Source: an uncultured Mollicutes bacterium
GTDB lineage: Bacteria > Bacillota_I > Bacilli_A > RFN20 > CAG-826
DNA length: 19,170 bases
Assembly: GCA_900540385.1 (NCBI GenBank)
Contig: UQFY01000025.1
Coordinates: 1 to 19,170 of the forward strand
Direction: 5' to 3'
A program made the position numbers and the translations under genes. Below, in pieces: positions 1 through 6,718 of this stretch (the first letter of the stretch is position 1; each line of letters opens with the position of its first letter). The notes beneath the pieces are model-generated. The model did not search any database, was not told where the DNA came from, and saw nothing but the letters and a program-made list of their open reading frames with translations.

Positions 1-91
1 TTCGATAAAAAGGATGAAATTAGAAAAACCGGAATTTAGTTTAAGAATTCACGCTATTCTTATGAAAATGCCCAAAAACCGAACTTTTTTG

Positions 92-120
92 TTGCGATAA
101 AATACTTCCACATTTATAAT
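92..120 (+). promoter_or_regulatory. promoter of tRNA-Ser
   Basis: A -35 box TTGCGA (92-97) and a perfect -10 box TATAAT (115-120) are separated by 17 bases. The expected transcription start, near 127, lies about 20 bases before the tRNA. Upstream, bases 1-100 contain short open stretches in two frames that could be the tail of a gene outside the window, but nothing supports a gene there. Confidence 0.65.
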
Positions 121-146
121 CTTTTTTGCCTGTTAAGGGCAACAAT

Positions 147-237
147 GGAGGAATACCCAAGTGGTCGAAGGGGCGGGCTTGGAAAGCTCGTAGGCGGGTA
201 ACACTGCGCTAGGGTTCGAATCCCTATTCCTCCGCCA
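147..237 (+). tRNA. tRNA-Ser (anticodon GGA)
   Basis: This is a class II tRNA with all arms readable. The acceptor stem GGAGGAA pairs with TTCCTCC, followed by G and an encoded CCA. The anticodon stem CGGGC/GCTCG closes the loop TTGGAAA, giving anticodon GGA, which reads serine codons TCC and TCT. A long variable arm and a T arm with GGTTCGAATCC follow. It has its own promoter. The stretch after it carries a gene remnant and a restriction-modification remnant, so this tRNA may mark the edge of an accessory region. Confidence 0.95.
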
Positions 238-238
238 T

Positions 239-340
239 CTGATTTGTATCCGAACCCTGTATATTCACCATTATGGGTTCGGTGTTACCATCAAACTTGA
301 CAAGTGGAATAAAATTCCTCAAGAGTTGGAAGGTAAATAA
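239..340 (+). pseudogene. possible 3' end of a lost gene
   Basis: An open stretch without a good start ends at a TAA at 338-340. Its last residues read YIHHYGFGVTIKLDKWNKIP followed by a short polar tail, which looks like real protein. A strong terminator begins only 8 bases after the stop, as expected at the end of a gene. I do not recognise the family. It begins directly behind the tRNA, so the rest of the gene is missing. Chance coding is a real alternative. Confidence 0.25.
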
Positions 341-347
341 CGAAATG

Positions 348-374
348 ATCACCTCAGAAATGGGGTGATTTTTT
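348..374 (+). terminator. rho-independent terminator
   Basis: The stem ATCACCTC / GGGGTGAT (348-355 and 362-369, one G-T pair) encloses a 6-base loop and runs into six T (369-374). It ends the transcript from the tRNA or the remnant before it and isolates the methyltransferase promoter. Confidence 0.8.
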
Positions 375-417
375 GATTCAAATAGTAAACTTGTGTGAAA
401 GTTTTTAGGCTCAAAAA

Positions 418-426
418 TGATAAAAT
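418..426 (+). promoter_or_regulatory. extended -10 promoter of the methyltransferase gene
   Basis: TG-A-TAAAAT (418-426) is an extended -10 element with no good -35 box. The expected start near 433 gives an ~11-base leader with a GGGG ribosome site (433-436) before the ATG at 444. The same TGATAAAAT sequence drives the lipoprotein at 3418. Confidence 0.5.
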
Positions 427-443
427 AGTTATGGGGATTTAAA

Positions 444-1251
444 ATGTCCAAATACAAAAGTATTGATTTATTTGCAGGCATCGGAGGAATCCGTCTTGGA
501 TTTGAGCAAGCGTTTAAAAAGGAAATAGAGACTGACTTTGTTTCCGAATGGGATGAATACTCGCCAAAAAACATATCGAGCTAATTTCAAGGATTCTTTT
601 TCCATAGCTGGCGATATTACTAAAATTAATGAGAAGGATATTCCTGATTTTGACATTTGTCTAGCTGGTTTCCCGTGTCAGGCTTTCTCATTAGCTGGAA
701 AGCGAAAAGGTTTTGAAGATGATTACAAAGGAATGTGTCGAGGAACGTTATTTCTCGATGTAGCTAGAATATGTGAATTTCATAAGCCAAAAGTCATCTT
801 TTGTGAGAACGTAAAAGGTTTTACGATTCATGACCATGGTAAGACTTTTCAAATAATCACTCATACTTTCGAGAGTCTTGGATACAAAGCCTTTTTTAAG
901 ATTTTGAATTCTAAAGATTTTGGTGTTCCACAGAATAGAGAACGTATTTATATTGTTTGTTTTAGAAATGATATCGCACCTGAAAAGTTTGATTTTCCTG
1001 AGCCATTAAAAAAGAAGACGTGTCTTCGTGATATTCTTGAGGAGGCACCAATACCCTCCAAATATTATCTAAGTGATGTATATGTAGAAACCTTGAAAAG
1101 ACATAAAGCACACCACCAGTCTTTGGGTCATGGCTTTGGCAAAGAATCCCGAGCATCCGAAATGGACGGTATTGAAATTCATGATATGCTGCCAAAACAG
1201 ATTCGACGAGATGGTAAATACGTTGCGGAAGATGGAAAACACCGCAAATAG
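444..1251 (+). pseudogene. DNA cytosine-5 methyltransferase, HpaII-type, frameshifted and truncated
   Basis: A C5-cytosine methyltransferase would use S-adenosylmethionine to protect the sites of a partner restriction enzyme. Visible are motif I (DLFAGIGGIRLGFEQ), the catalytic loop GFPCQAFSLAGKRKGF, motif VI with ENV (FCENVKGF) and motif VIII (PQNRERIYIV). The order and wording match the M.HpaII/M.NgoPII branch. Two lesions are seen. First, the frame from ATG 444 closes at 584; joining SEWDEYSPK to KTYRANF needs removal of one A in the A6 run at 566-571. Second, family similarity stops at GHGFG (about 1140). The next 37 codons, ending at 1251, do not resemble the family, and motifs IX and X, needed for target recognition and folding, are absent. 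The protein is therefore very likely dead. A partner restriction enzyme remnant lies at 8299-8586. Confidence 0.85.
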
Positions 1252-1344
1252 CATCGGATGCTTTTTGCATGCAACAGAAATGGCCTCAGTGGCCGAATTC
1301 CGGGGAATCCATACATCAGGACGCTGTTTTTTCAAAGAGAAATA

Positions 1345-1361
1345 TTCTTGCGATTGCCCTA
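1345..1361 (-). repeat. extra copy of the ISAs1-like terminal repeat
   Basis: TTCTTGCGATTGCCCTA is a perfect copy of the right terminal repeat (3336-3352). It lies only 10 bases before the left terminal repeat of the element at 1372. It can be the end of an earlier copy or part of the original target. Confidence 0.75.
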
Positions 1362-1362
1362 A

Positions 1363-1371
1363 AAAGCATCC
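1363..1371 (+). repeat. target-site duplication, left copy
   Basis: AAAGCATCC directly abuts the left end of the ISAs1-like element and is repeated exactly after its right end (3353-3361). Nine bases fits the 8-10 known for the family. Confidence 0.75.
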
Positions 1372-1391
1372 TAGGGCAATCGCAAGAAAGG

Positions 1392-1424
1392 GGAAATGCT
1401 GTTGATTAGGGCATTTCCTTTTTT
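1392..1424 (+). terminator. terminator just inside the left end of the ISAs1-like element
   Basis: The stem GGAAATGC / GCATTTCC (1392-1399 and 1411-1418) is followed by TTTTTT. It faces incoming transcription from the methyltransferase side and would shield the transposition genes from read-through, a common device in insertion sequences. Confidence 0.75.
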
Positions 1425-1425
1425 C

Positions 1426-1479
1426 TTGAAGATATTGTATTGTATGCTGTATACTATACACGTGAGAAAAACAGCATAC
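1426..1479 (+). promoter_or_regulatory. promoter of the ISAs1-like element within a 9-bp inverted repeat
   Basis: The -35 box is TTGAAG (1426-1431) and the -10 box TATACT (1450-1455), 18 bases apart. The expected start, about 1461-1463, coincides with GTG at 1462. The perfect inverted repeat GTATGCTGT (1442-1450) / ACAGCATAC (1471-1479) encloses the -10 box and the start codon, so it could be an operator or a hairpin at the very 5' end of the mRNA. Confidence 0.55.
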
Positions 1480-2094
1480 CCGGAATTCATCCGCAGGTTT
1501 CGGCCCAAAGGCACCTGCCTGAAGAAAGCAGGTGATATTTATAATGTCTATCAGGTCACTTCGAAAAGAATGCCCGGGAAAAAGTATCCGGTTCCGCAGA
1601 CCGGCCCGCTTCTCGGCTATATTGACGGACAGGGCTTCCACGAAAAGAAAAAGCAGGTCTTTGATGTAGAAGGCCTGACTTCCTATGAATACGGCTATAC
1701 TGCTTTCCTATTGCTCCATGAGGATGACTTCGCGTCTCATTTCAAGAAGAGCCATGGAAAACTGCTTGCAAAGGAAATAAAAGAAGTCTTCAGAAACATT
1801 ATCCTGATTCTTTCCCCCTATTCTGTTTTGGCTACGGACACTTCCTTCCAGAAGAGATCGGCGGAGGAACTGCATGCCCTTTATGATGTCTCGGTCTGTG
1901 CGACGAAATCGCTGATCAACAAGATCATGCCGATCGACGAAAGCATCGAGACCGGCTTGAAGTGCCTTGGCTGCATCAAGACAGGCAGAAAGCTGATCCT
2001 GTCGAAACCATGCGGAGCGCTGAAGAAACATCTTGACGATATCGGAATCACGGAAGAGGATTTGAAGAATGCCAGATCGAAAATCGCTTCTTGA
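1462..2094 (+). CDS. accessory protein of the ISAs1-like element (IS4/IS1634-type N-terminal domain)
   Basis: The 210-residue protein begins VRKTAYPEFIRRFRPKGTCL and continues with YNVYQVTSKRMPGKKYPVP and GPLLGYIDGQGF. This resembles the KGT...YYvY...LG.I..GF domain that opens many IS4/IS1634-type transposases of Firmicutes, here as a separate protein; this is pattern recognition, not a search. It has no DDE triad. The reading frame is open from 1396, but that codon lies inside the terminator, upstream of the promoter. GTG 1462 sits at the expected transcription start, so a leaderless start is my choice. The last 26 bases overlap the transposase ATG in another frame, which suggests translational coupling. 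A likely role is end or target binding, or control of the transposase. A frameshifted fusion with the transposase is an alternative. Confidence 0.65.
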   Translation: MRKTAYPEFIRRFRPKGTCLKKAGDIYNVYQVTSKRMPGKKYPVPQTGPLLGYIDGQGFHEKKKQVFDVEGLTSYEYGYTAFLLLHEDDFASHFKKSHGKLLAKEIKEVFRNIILILSPYSVLATDTSFQKRSAEELHALYDVSVCATKSLINKIMPIDESIETGLKCLGCIKTGRKLILSKPCGALKKHLDDIGITEEDLKNARSKIAS

Positions 2095-3235
2095 AATCAT
2101 CAAGGTGATTCCGGATTACCGGAACGCAAGAGGAAGAATATATACGATAGAATCCATCCGGTTCTGCATCATCTGCGGTTTCATGTGCGGCTGCTACAAC
2201 GCGGTCGATATTTCCGACTATATCGACTTGAATTTTGATTTTTTCAAGGAACTGCTGGATCTCAGATCCGTACCGTCGCATGATACTTTATCGTTATGCC
2301 TGAGAAAGACAGACTGGTGCACTTTATCGGACGAACTGAGCGTTTGGCTGGATAACAACTTTCCAGAGGTGGTAAAGAAGTACGGCGGATATGAAATGAC
2401 GTCGATTGACGGGAAAGCGATAAAAGGAATGACGGAACGGGTGAACGGCGGGAAGCCGCGCTATTTTATGAATGCGCAGAAATCAGGCGGCACGATTTCC
2501 CTTGCCAGCAGAGAAGTAGGCGAAAAGAAAAACGAAATCTCCGAACTGCCCGGATTCATCTCTTCCCTGAGCATCGAAAACAATGTCATAACGATCGATG
2601 CGATAGGAACACAGCAGGCAGTCATCGATATGATCCTTAAAAAGAAGGCACATTATCTTCTGCCGGTGAAGTCCAACCAGGAGAGCCTGTCGGAGATAAT
2701 CAAGGCCGAAGTGGCAAGAAAAAGATACGACGGTTCTTTTGAGAAACTGCCTTACTGTTCCCTTGTCAAAAAGGGCCATGGGAGAATCGAGGAATACAAA
2801 TGCCGTACTTTGATCGATACGACTTTCCTGGCAGATTCCCTTCCCAGATGCAGTTCGTTCAATACCATCGGGACTGTCGCCGTCATCGAAAAGACGACGC
2901 GTGCAAAAGAAGACGGCGGATGGAAGGCGGCAGACACGGAAACGATGTATTACATCACCGATCTGACAAACTGCAATCCATTGACACTGCTCGAATGCAA
3001 GATCGATCATTGGTGCATCGAATCCTCCCATTGGAAACTGGATGTCATCATGAGAGAGGATTATCAGACGGCAAGAAAAGAAAATGCCGGAATCAATATG
3101 ACAATCATAAGAAGACTGGTGATGCGGCTGGCACAGGCTTCTGATAATCCGAAAGATAAGAAACTGAAATATTTCACAGCCCATTGCTACAAGGACAACG
3201 ACTTCATGCTGAAGTGTCTTTTGATGAGCGAGTGA
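2069..3235 (+). CDS. ISAs1-family DDE transposase
   Basis: The 388-residue transposase catalyses strand cutting and transfer at the element ends. An N-terminal helical region is followed by an RNase H-type core. Likely catalytic residues are D114 in SIDGKAIKG, D177 in ITIDAIGTQ and E318 in HWCIESSHWKLDV. The C-terminal stretch MREDYQTARKENAGINMTII corresponds to the signature REDxxRxRxGNAxxNM of ISAs1 (H-repeat-associated) transposases. Length is normal and no lesion is seen. It starts inside the upstream accessory ORF, with a GAGGA ribosome site about 8 bases before the ATG. It is visibly richer in G and C than the native genes around it. Confidence 0.9.
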   Translation: MPDRKSLLEIIKVIPDYRNARGRIYTIESIRFCIICGFMCGCYNAVDISDYIDLNFDFFKELLDLRSVPSHDTLSLCLRKTDWCTLSDELSVWLDNNFPEVVKKYGGYEMTSIDGKAIKGMTERVNGGKPRYFMNAQKSGGTISLASREVGEKKNEISELPGFISSLSIENNVITIDAIGTQQAVIDMILKKKAHYLLPVKSNQESLSEIIKAEVARKRYDGSFEKLPYCSLVKKGHGRIEEYKCRTLIDTTFLADSLPRCSSFNTIGTVAVIEKTTRAKEDGGWKAADTETMYYITDLTNCNPLTLLECKIDHWCIESSHWKLDVIMREDYQTARKENAGINMTIIRRLVMRLAQASDNPKDKKLKYFTAHCYKDNDFMLKCLLMSE

Positions 3236-3352
3236 TAGACTTTTTTCTCTTTTAAGAAGCCGGAAATTCCCGGAAGAGGTCTTTCATGTCCGCTTTTTTA
3301 GGATTCCATCCTATCGCAAACAAAATCCCGGCATATTCTTGCGATTGCCCTA

Positions 3353-3361
3353 AAAGCATCC
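3353..3361 (+). repeat. target-site duplication, right copy
   Basis: AAAGCATCC immediately follows the right terminal repeat and matches the copy at 1363-1371. Confidence 0.75.
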
Positions 3362-3368
3362 TATGATA

Positions 3369-3398
3369 TTGAGACTTGTCAATAGTTTGTGATAAAAT
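3369..3398 (+). promoter_or_regulatory. promoter of the lipoprotein at 3418
   Basis: TTGAGA (3369-3374) and extended -10 TG-A-TAAAAT (3390-3398) are 18 bases apart. The -35 box begins 8 bases after the target duplication of the ISAs1-like element, so the insertion left this promoter intact. Confidence 0.5.
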
Positions 3399-3417
3399 GA
3401 TTTCTACAGGAAAAACT

Positions 3418-4029
3418 ATGAAAATAAGAACTATTTCTTGTCTATTACTCGCGCCTTTGATGTTACTTGCTTCTTGTGCCATGAATGAAAACCAAGGTGG
3501 CAATTCCAAGACTGAAGAACACGATTCTTCGGCTTGGTTTACTGATGCAGAACTTGAAAAAATCGGTTTAAGTGGCTTAAAGTGCCCTACTAATATTGGA
3601 AATGATATTAGTACTTCATTAACTTGGTTTAACCAAGGTTATGCTTTTTCAGCTTCTTGCGAAAGTGAAGATGTTTTAAAAGAAAATGCCACTACAATAT
3701 TTAACTATTTAGAAACCAATTACCAAGATAGTTTTGGACAACCTAGACTTAAAGCGATTTCTATGGATTATGAAGAACAATTCTTTAGAATTGAAAATAA
3801 AACTGATATGGAAGAATATAAAGACACTAATCCTTCCCCTTTATATAAGTTCTATTACGTAACAGATACCACTTTAGCGGAAGATGGCTATTTTAAAGAT
3901 GACGCTGTATATTCCATTGATATCCGTTATGAATTATCTACTGACAAAGATGCTTATTTATTAAAGATTTTCTTTGAAAATGCCTCAAAATCTACTAATG
4001 GGATGTATACCTTTAAATATCAATTTTAA
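3418..4029 (+). CDS. lipoprotein of unknown function
   Basis: The 203-residue protein starts MKIRTISCLLLAPLMLLASC, a type II signal peptide with lipobox LLASC and acylated Cys20. It should be anchored to the outer face of the membrane after Lgt and Lsp processing. ATG 3418 is chosen because it begins the signal peptide and has AGGA seven bases upstream; the open frame reaches back further without a signal. The mature part is acidic and rich in aromatic residues (for example FNYLETNYQDSFGQ), with no motif I recognise and no other membrane segment. Its own promoter precedes it and a terminator follows 9 bases after the stop, so it is a single-gene unit. Codon use is AT-rich like the native genes, unlike the adjacent insertion sequence. 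Confidence 0.75.
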   Translation: MKIRTISCLLLAPLMLLASCAMNENQGGNSKTEEHDSSAWFTDAELEKIGLSGLKCPTNIGNDISTSLTWFNQGYAFSASCESEDVLKENATTIFNYLETNYQDSFGQPRLKAISMDYEEQFFRIENKTDMEEYKDTNPSPLYKFYYVTDTTLAEDGYFKDDAVYSIDIRYELSTDKDAYLLKIFFENASKSTNGMYTFKYQF

Positions 4030-4037
4030 ACAAAAAC

Positions 4038-4066
4038 CCCCGGTAAAATAAACCGAAGGCGTGTTT
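4038..4066. terminator. bidirectional terminator
   Basis: The stem CCCCGGT (4038-4044) / ACCGAAG (4052-4058) has a 7-base loop, with T-rich tails on both sides (GTGTTTT after it on the plus strand, GTTTTTG on the minus strand). It can end the lipoprotein gene. On the other strand it sits just after the tRNA-Leu fragment, where the native tRNA terminator would be. Confidence 0.6.
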
Positions 4067-4072
4067 TAATCG

Positions 4073-4124
4073 TGGTGCCGGAGACAGGAATCGAACCTGC
4101 ACGGGTGTTCCCATGGCGTTCCTA
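4073..4124 (-). pseudogene. 3' fragment of tRNA-Leu(TAG), likely attachment-site scar
   Basis: On the minus strand the bases from TAG at 4124 to CCA at 4073 read as the second half of a class II tRNA. They give anticodon TAG, then GGAACGCC (loop and stem), a variable arm GGGAACACCC, a T arm GCAGGTTCGATTCCTGTC, the acceptor strand TCCGGCA and CCA. The base before TAG is C where a tRNA must have T, and no 5' half precedes it. Tyrosine recombinases often exchange strands in the anticodon loop and leave exactly such a 3' half at the far end of the integrated element. By that logic the element lay on the side of higher coordinates, and the plus side below 4073 is the old chromosome. Confidence 0.75.
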
Positions 4125-4171
4125 GCTCTTTCATTCTTTTCCATATTGTTTCTAATGTAATCTGAGACTTG

Positions 4172-4972
4172 TTAATTTGTTTTGCCAAACTTCTGCTTTA
4201 AATATTCTTTTAGGTTCTTGTCGCAGCAATAGATATATGTTCCCTTCATTCCTCTGGTCAGAAGAACGAGATAGGAATTGATGATGTCCTCAATCGTTTT
4301 GTTGACATCCGTCCCTACTTTGCCATGCTTATCATAATAGGAACTTGGAACGCATTCGATGACGCCTTTTTCTTTGTTAAACCGGATATCGTTTGAAAAG
4401 ATGACGCCTGCATAATTCAGATCATATCCTTGGCAGGTGAAAACCGAGCCGATAAGCGATACCGAGTTCTTGTCGGTTGCGAAGTTTTCGTTGATTCCAT
4501 TCCAACTGTATTTCTTTCCGTCAATCATGAAGTCATAGTCCTGGGTGGAATGGATTCCTTTCTTATCTCGCATGGATTTGGTGAATGGGAAACCATAGCC
4601 GGAGACGACTCGGCATAATCCGTCGTATTCCTTGTCTTTTTCTTTTATCGCATCCATCATTTCGGCACAGTCGTCGAATATCTTGAAATCGTATCCTGTA
4701 GAACGAAAGTCGGGTGCATTTTCATTTATCTGGTTTCTCAGCAGCTTCGACCAATAGGAGATGTAGTCCTCTCCGGCAATGAGCCGAATCTGATGGTTAA
4801 TCGGATACCAGTTGTTCTTTTTTTCATCCTTCATGGCAAGAAAACCCTTCTCCGGTACATCGGCACCGGAGGTAGACTGCTTTCTATCATAGGAGAATAT
4901 GGCGACATGTTTCGCCTGTTTTTTGATCCAATCCAGCTGGGAAGTGTGATTGTTTGCTCTCGCCTCTAGCAA
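4172..4972 (-). pseudogene. DUF2075-type helicase, C-terminal part only
   Basis: About 266 residues match the C-terminal half of the DUF2075 helicase-like ATPases. Visible are HVAIFSYDRKQ just after the expected Walker B region, RLIAGEDYISYW, FKIFDDCAEMMDAIKEKD, the helicase-like block LIGSVFTCQGYDLNYAGVIF and the arginine-finger-like block YLVLLTRGMKGTYIYCCD. The Walker A and B motifs are missing. The open frame begins at a TTG with no ribosome site, and a stop lies close upstream in the same frame, so this is a headless remnant. Such proteins occur in phage-defence and mobile-element neighbourhoods. It lies next to the tRNA-Leu scar, so it likely belonged to the element that entered there. 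It could be non-functional or a relic of a larger defence gene. Confidence 0.75.
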
Positions 4973-5117
4973 GGACCTTGAAGTTGCTTATATCAAAAAG
5001 CTCTAGGCTGACCTCATCGTTGATGGTTATTCGGTCCTTTTCGTCAATCTTGTTATATAACGACTTTGTCTCCTCGCTGAGGCTACTAAGCTTTTCCTCT
5101 AGTTTTTCTAATGACAT
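4887..5117 (-). pseudogene. short N-terminal fragment joined out of frame to the DUF2075 remnant
   Basis: The start MSLEKLEEKLSSLSEETKSL, with a GAGG ribosome site some 11 bases before the ATG, looks genuine: helical, charged and coiled-coil-like, ending near ELFDISNFKV. After about 4975 the frame runs through DNA that codes for the DUF2075 remnant in another frame, so its last ~28 residues are probably junk. It may be the N-terminus of the same helicase gene with the middle deleted, or the first part of a different gene. I do not recognise the domain. Confidence 0.4.
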
Positions 5118-5190
5118 AATTCATGTTTCCTCGTGTATTTACAGCACTCTTTGAGGCGGTTATATCAAGTCAAATAGATACTAAGTTTTC

Positions 5191-5220
5191 AAAAAAGAAA
5201 AGAGCCCATTTTCAGGGCTC
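5191..5220 (-). terminator. terminator of the peptidase operon
   Basis: GAGCCC (5202-5207) and GGGCTC (5215-5220) form a 6-bp stem with a 7-base loop. On the minus strand it runs into TTTTCTTTTTT. It lies 11 bases past the stop of the peptidase gene. Confidence 0.8.
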
Positions 5221-5230
5221 CCTTATCAAA

Positions 5231-6715
5231 CTAATTATATTCAACTACAAAATTATTTAAACAAATTCTGCCTTTATTTCTATCACCGCTTGGATTTTGG
5301 CATGAGGCGTAAAATCTAATTCTATTAGTATCCTTAGGAAATAGTGTAATAAAGCTATCAGGATATTCTTTAAGAGTACTTAATTCATAAGGTTCAATAA
5401 TGATATGATCTTTCCACCCACTGTCATAATATTGAATTTTGAAATCTTCGTTTATTGTTCCTTCTAAACTGCCCCACATAGAAGTAGTAAATGAAAGTTT
5501 AGAAACGCTATTAGGAAAAGTAATATCCAAATATGCAGTACCAGCACCTTCTCTGTTAGGCGACATGACAAGATATTCATTCTCAATATAACTCGTTCTT
5601 AATCTAGTGGTTTGTAGAGTTTTGCCGTTTGACAAGTAAACAGGCTCACTTATAGAGTAATAGAAATATTGACCACCGCCAGCATCATTAATAAATTCAT
5701 TCGCAAAATCGTAATCATAAAATGAATAAGAATTTGCATATTTTACATCGTAAGTTATTATGCCTAATTGACCACAATTCAAAATGTCTGCATCACAATA
5801 GTATTCAGAATTTTTACCCCAATTAAGTCTTGCCTTGATGAAAGTTTTGGTTAATCTATCGCCTCCATCATTTGGAATGCCTATCCAAGTTTCATAACCA
5901 TAAATATTTGTGTAGTGTTGAGAAAAATCACCATCGCCACAAGTCATACCGGTAAACATAGTAACAGGAAGTCCATTATCGATATTTTCTACAATTTGAT
6001 TCCAGTAATTCGTTTGCTCTCCACCAAATAAAGACCATTGATCAGTTGCGTTAATAATATTGGAAAGGTTGTGGTTAGACATAACCTCATTAAAACATTT
6101 GCTGTAATCCCAAGGCCAAACGAGTGTATTATCAACACCACCAAATATAGAAAAACAAGTATGAGTTAAAACCTCTGTTGCCAATGACACTCTTTTATCT
6201 GAATTCGTAGGATCATCAATAATTTCATCGTAACCTAAATAACGGGCAAAATAATCCATTATTCCCATTGCAGCAATAGGCCCACAACCACCATACGATG
6301 TCTTATCCTCGACATCCGCGTCTATTATGGCTTTATCTATATCAGATTCGGGAAAATAAGAAGATTGCATTTCAATAGGAATATGATTAGATACATCACT
6401 AGTGAGAGCACAATTTTCATCATCGCGTATCCAATAATAATCAGAATAATTCTTATTGAGATAATCATTAACGTTCGGAATGGAATCACTTATCGAACCA
6501 TCATTACCATCCCCTTTACTTTTTAGTGATTCGCAATTTCTTTGTTCTGCTTGCAATTTCAAATAATCTTTGTAACCATCCCAATTAACAATATTGTTTT
6601 CATAGGCAAAAGAGATGTCTGAAGATGAACCATGATTAAGCAACACTGAAAATTGAATTGTTGGACTAGAAGAGATAATAGATACAAGATTAAGCAAAGC
6701 CAATAAATTTGTCAT
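5231..6715 (-). CDS. secreted papain-like (C39-like) cysteine peptidase
   Basis: The 494-residue protein has a hydrophobic N-terminus (MTNLLALLNLVSIISSS) that may direct export, though it lacks the usual positive charges. A likely propeptide region (about 30-130) precedes a papain-fold core. The candidate triad is Cys144 in YGGCGPIAAMGIMDYFA, His267 in FSQHYTNIYGYETW and Asn298 in ARLNWG. The CGP-A-x-M-DYF pattern resembles C39-like putative cysteine peptidases of Firmicutes. Residues 360-494 look like a beta-rich accessory domain (FPNSVSKLSFTTSMWGS, IRFYASCQNPSG). The ATG is certain: AGGAGGG is 7 bases upstream, inside the last codons of the lipoprotein gene, so the two are translationally coupled. 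A terminator follows. Substrate unknown; it could act on host proteins or on peptides outside the cell. No lesion is seen. Confidence 0.65.
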   Translation of the reverse strand: MTNLLALLNLVSIISSSPTIQFSVLLNHGSSSDISFAYENNIVNWDGYKDYLKLQAEQRNCESLKSKGDGNDGSISDSIPNVNDYLNKNYSDYYWIRDDENCALTSDVSNHIPIEMQSSYFPESDIDKAIIDADVEDKTSYGGCGPIAAMGIMDYFARYLGYDEIIDDPTNSDKRVSLATEVLTHTCFSIFGGVDNTLVWPWDYSKCFNEVMSNHNLSNIINATDQWSLFGGEQTNYWNQIVENIDNGLPVTMFTGMTCGDGDFSQHYTNIYGYETWIGIPNDGGDRLTKTFIKARLNWGKNSEYYCDADILNCGQLGIITYDVKYANSYSFYDYDFANEFINDAGGGQYFYYSISEPVYLSNGKTLQTTRLRTSYIENEYLVMSPNREGAGTAYLDITFPNSVSKLSFTTSMWGSLEGTINEDFKIQYYDSGWKDHIIIEPYELSTLKEYPDSFITLFPKDTNRIRFYASCQNPSGDRNKGRICLNNFVVEYN

Positions 6716-6718
6716 AAT

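Larger units (their letters stand above)
1372..3352 (+). mobile_element. ISAs1-family insertion sequence with accessory ORF
   Basis: The ends are 17-bp perfect inverted repeats, TAGGGCAATCGCAAGAA at 1372-1388 and its complement at 3336-3352, flanked by a 9-bp direct duplication. Inside are a terminator against outside transcription, a promoter, an accessory ORF (1462-2094) and the ISAs1 DDE transposase (2069-3235). At about 1.98 kb it is longer than the usual single-gene members of the family; the extra length is the accessory ORF. Intact ends, duplication and transposase suggest recent, possibly active, insertion. It sits next to the truncated methyltransferase. Confidence 0.85.

Noticed and set aside
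250..282. CCGAACCC / GGGTTCGG hairpin as a second tRNA or a riboswitch
   Set aside because: There is only an 8-bp stem with a 17-base loop and no other tRNA arm; it overlaps the likely coding remnant.
224..574. 116-codon minus-strand frame over the tRNA 3' end and the methyltransferase start
   Set aside because: It overlaps the tRNA and the conserved motif I on the other strand and has no family features.
1345..1388. The 17-bp inverted repeat as a simple transcription terminator
   Set aside because: It has no T tract on either side, and its arms equal the insertion-sequence ends.
1069..1641. 190-codon minus-strand frame over the methyltransferase tail and the insertion-sequence left end
   Set aside because: It crosses the insertion boundary and the terminal repeats, and no homology is recognisable.
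2483..3184. 233-codon minus-strand frame inside the ISAs1 transposase
   Set aside because: Shadow of a well-supported transposase in a GC-richer gene.
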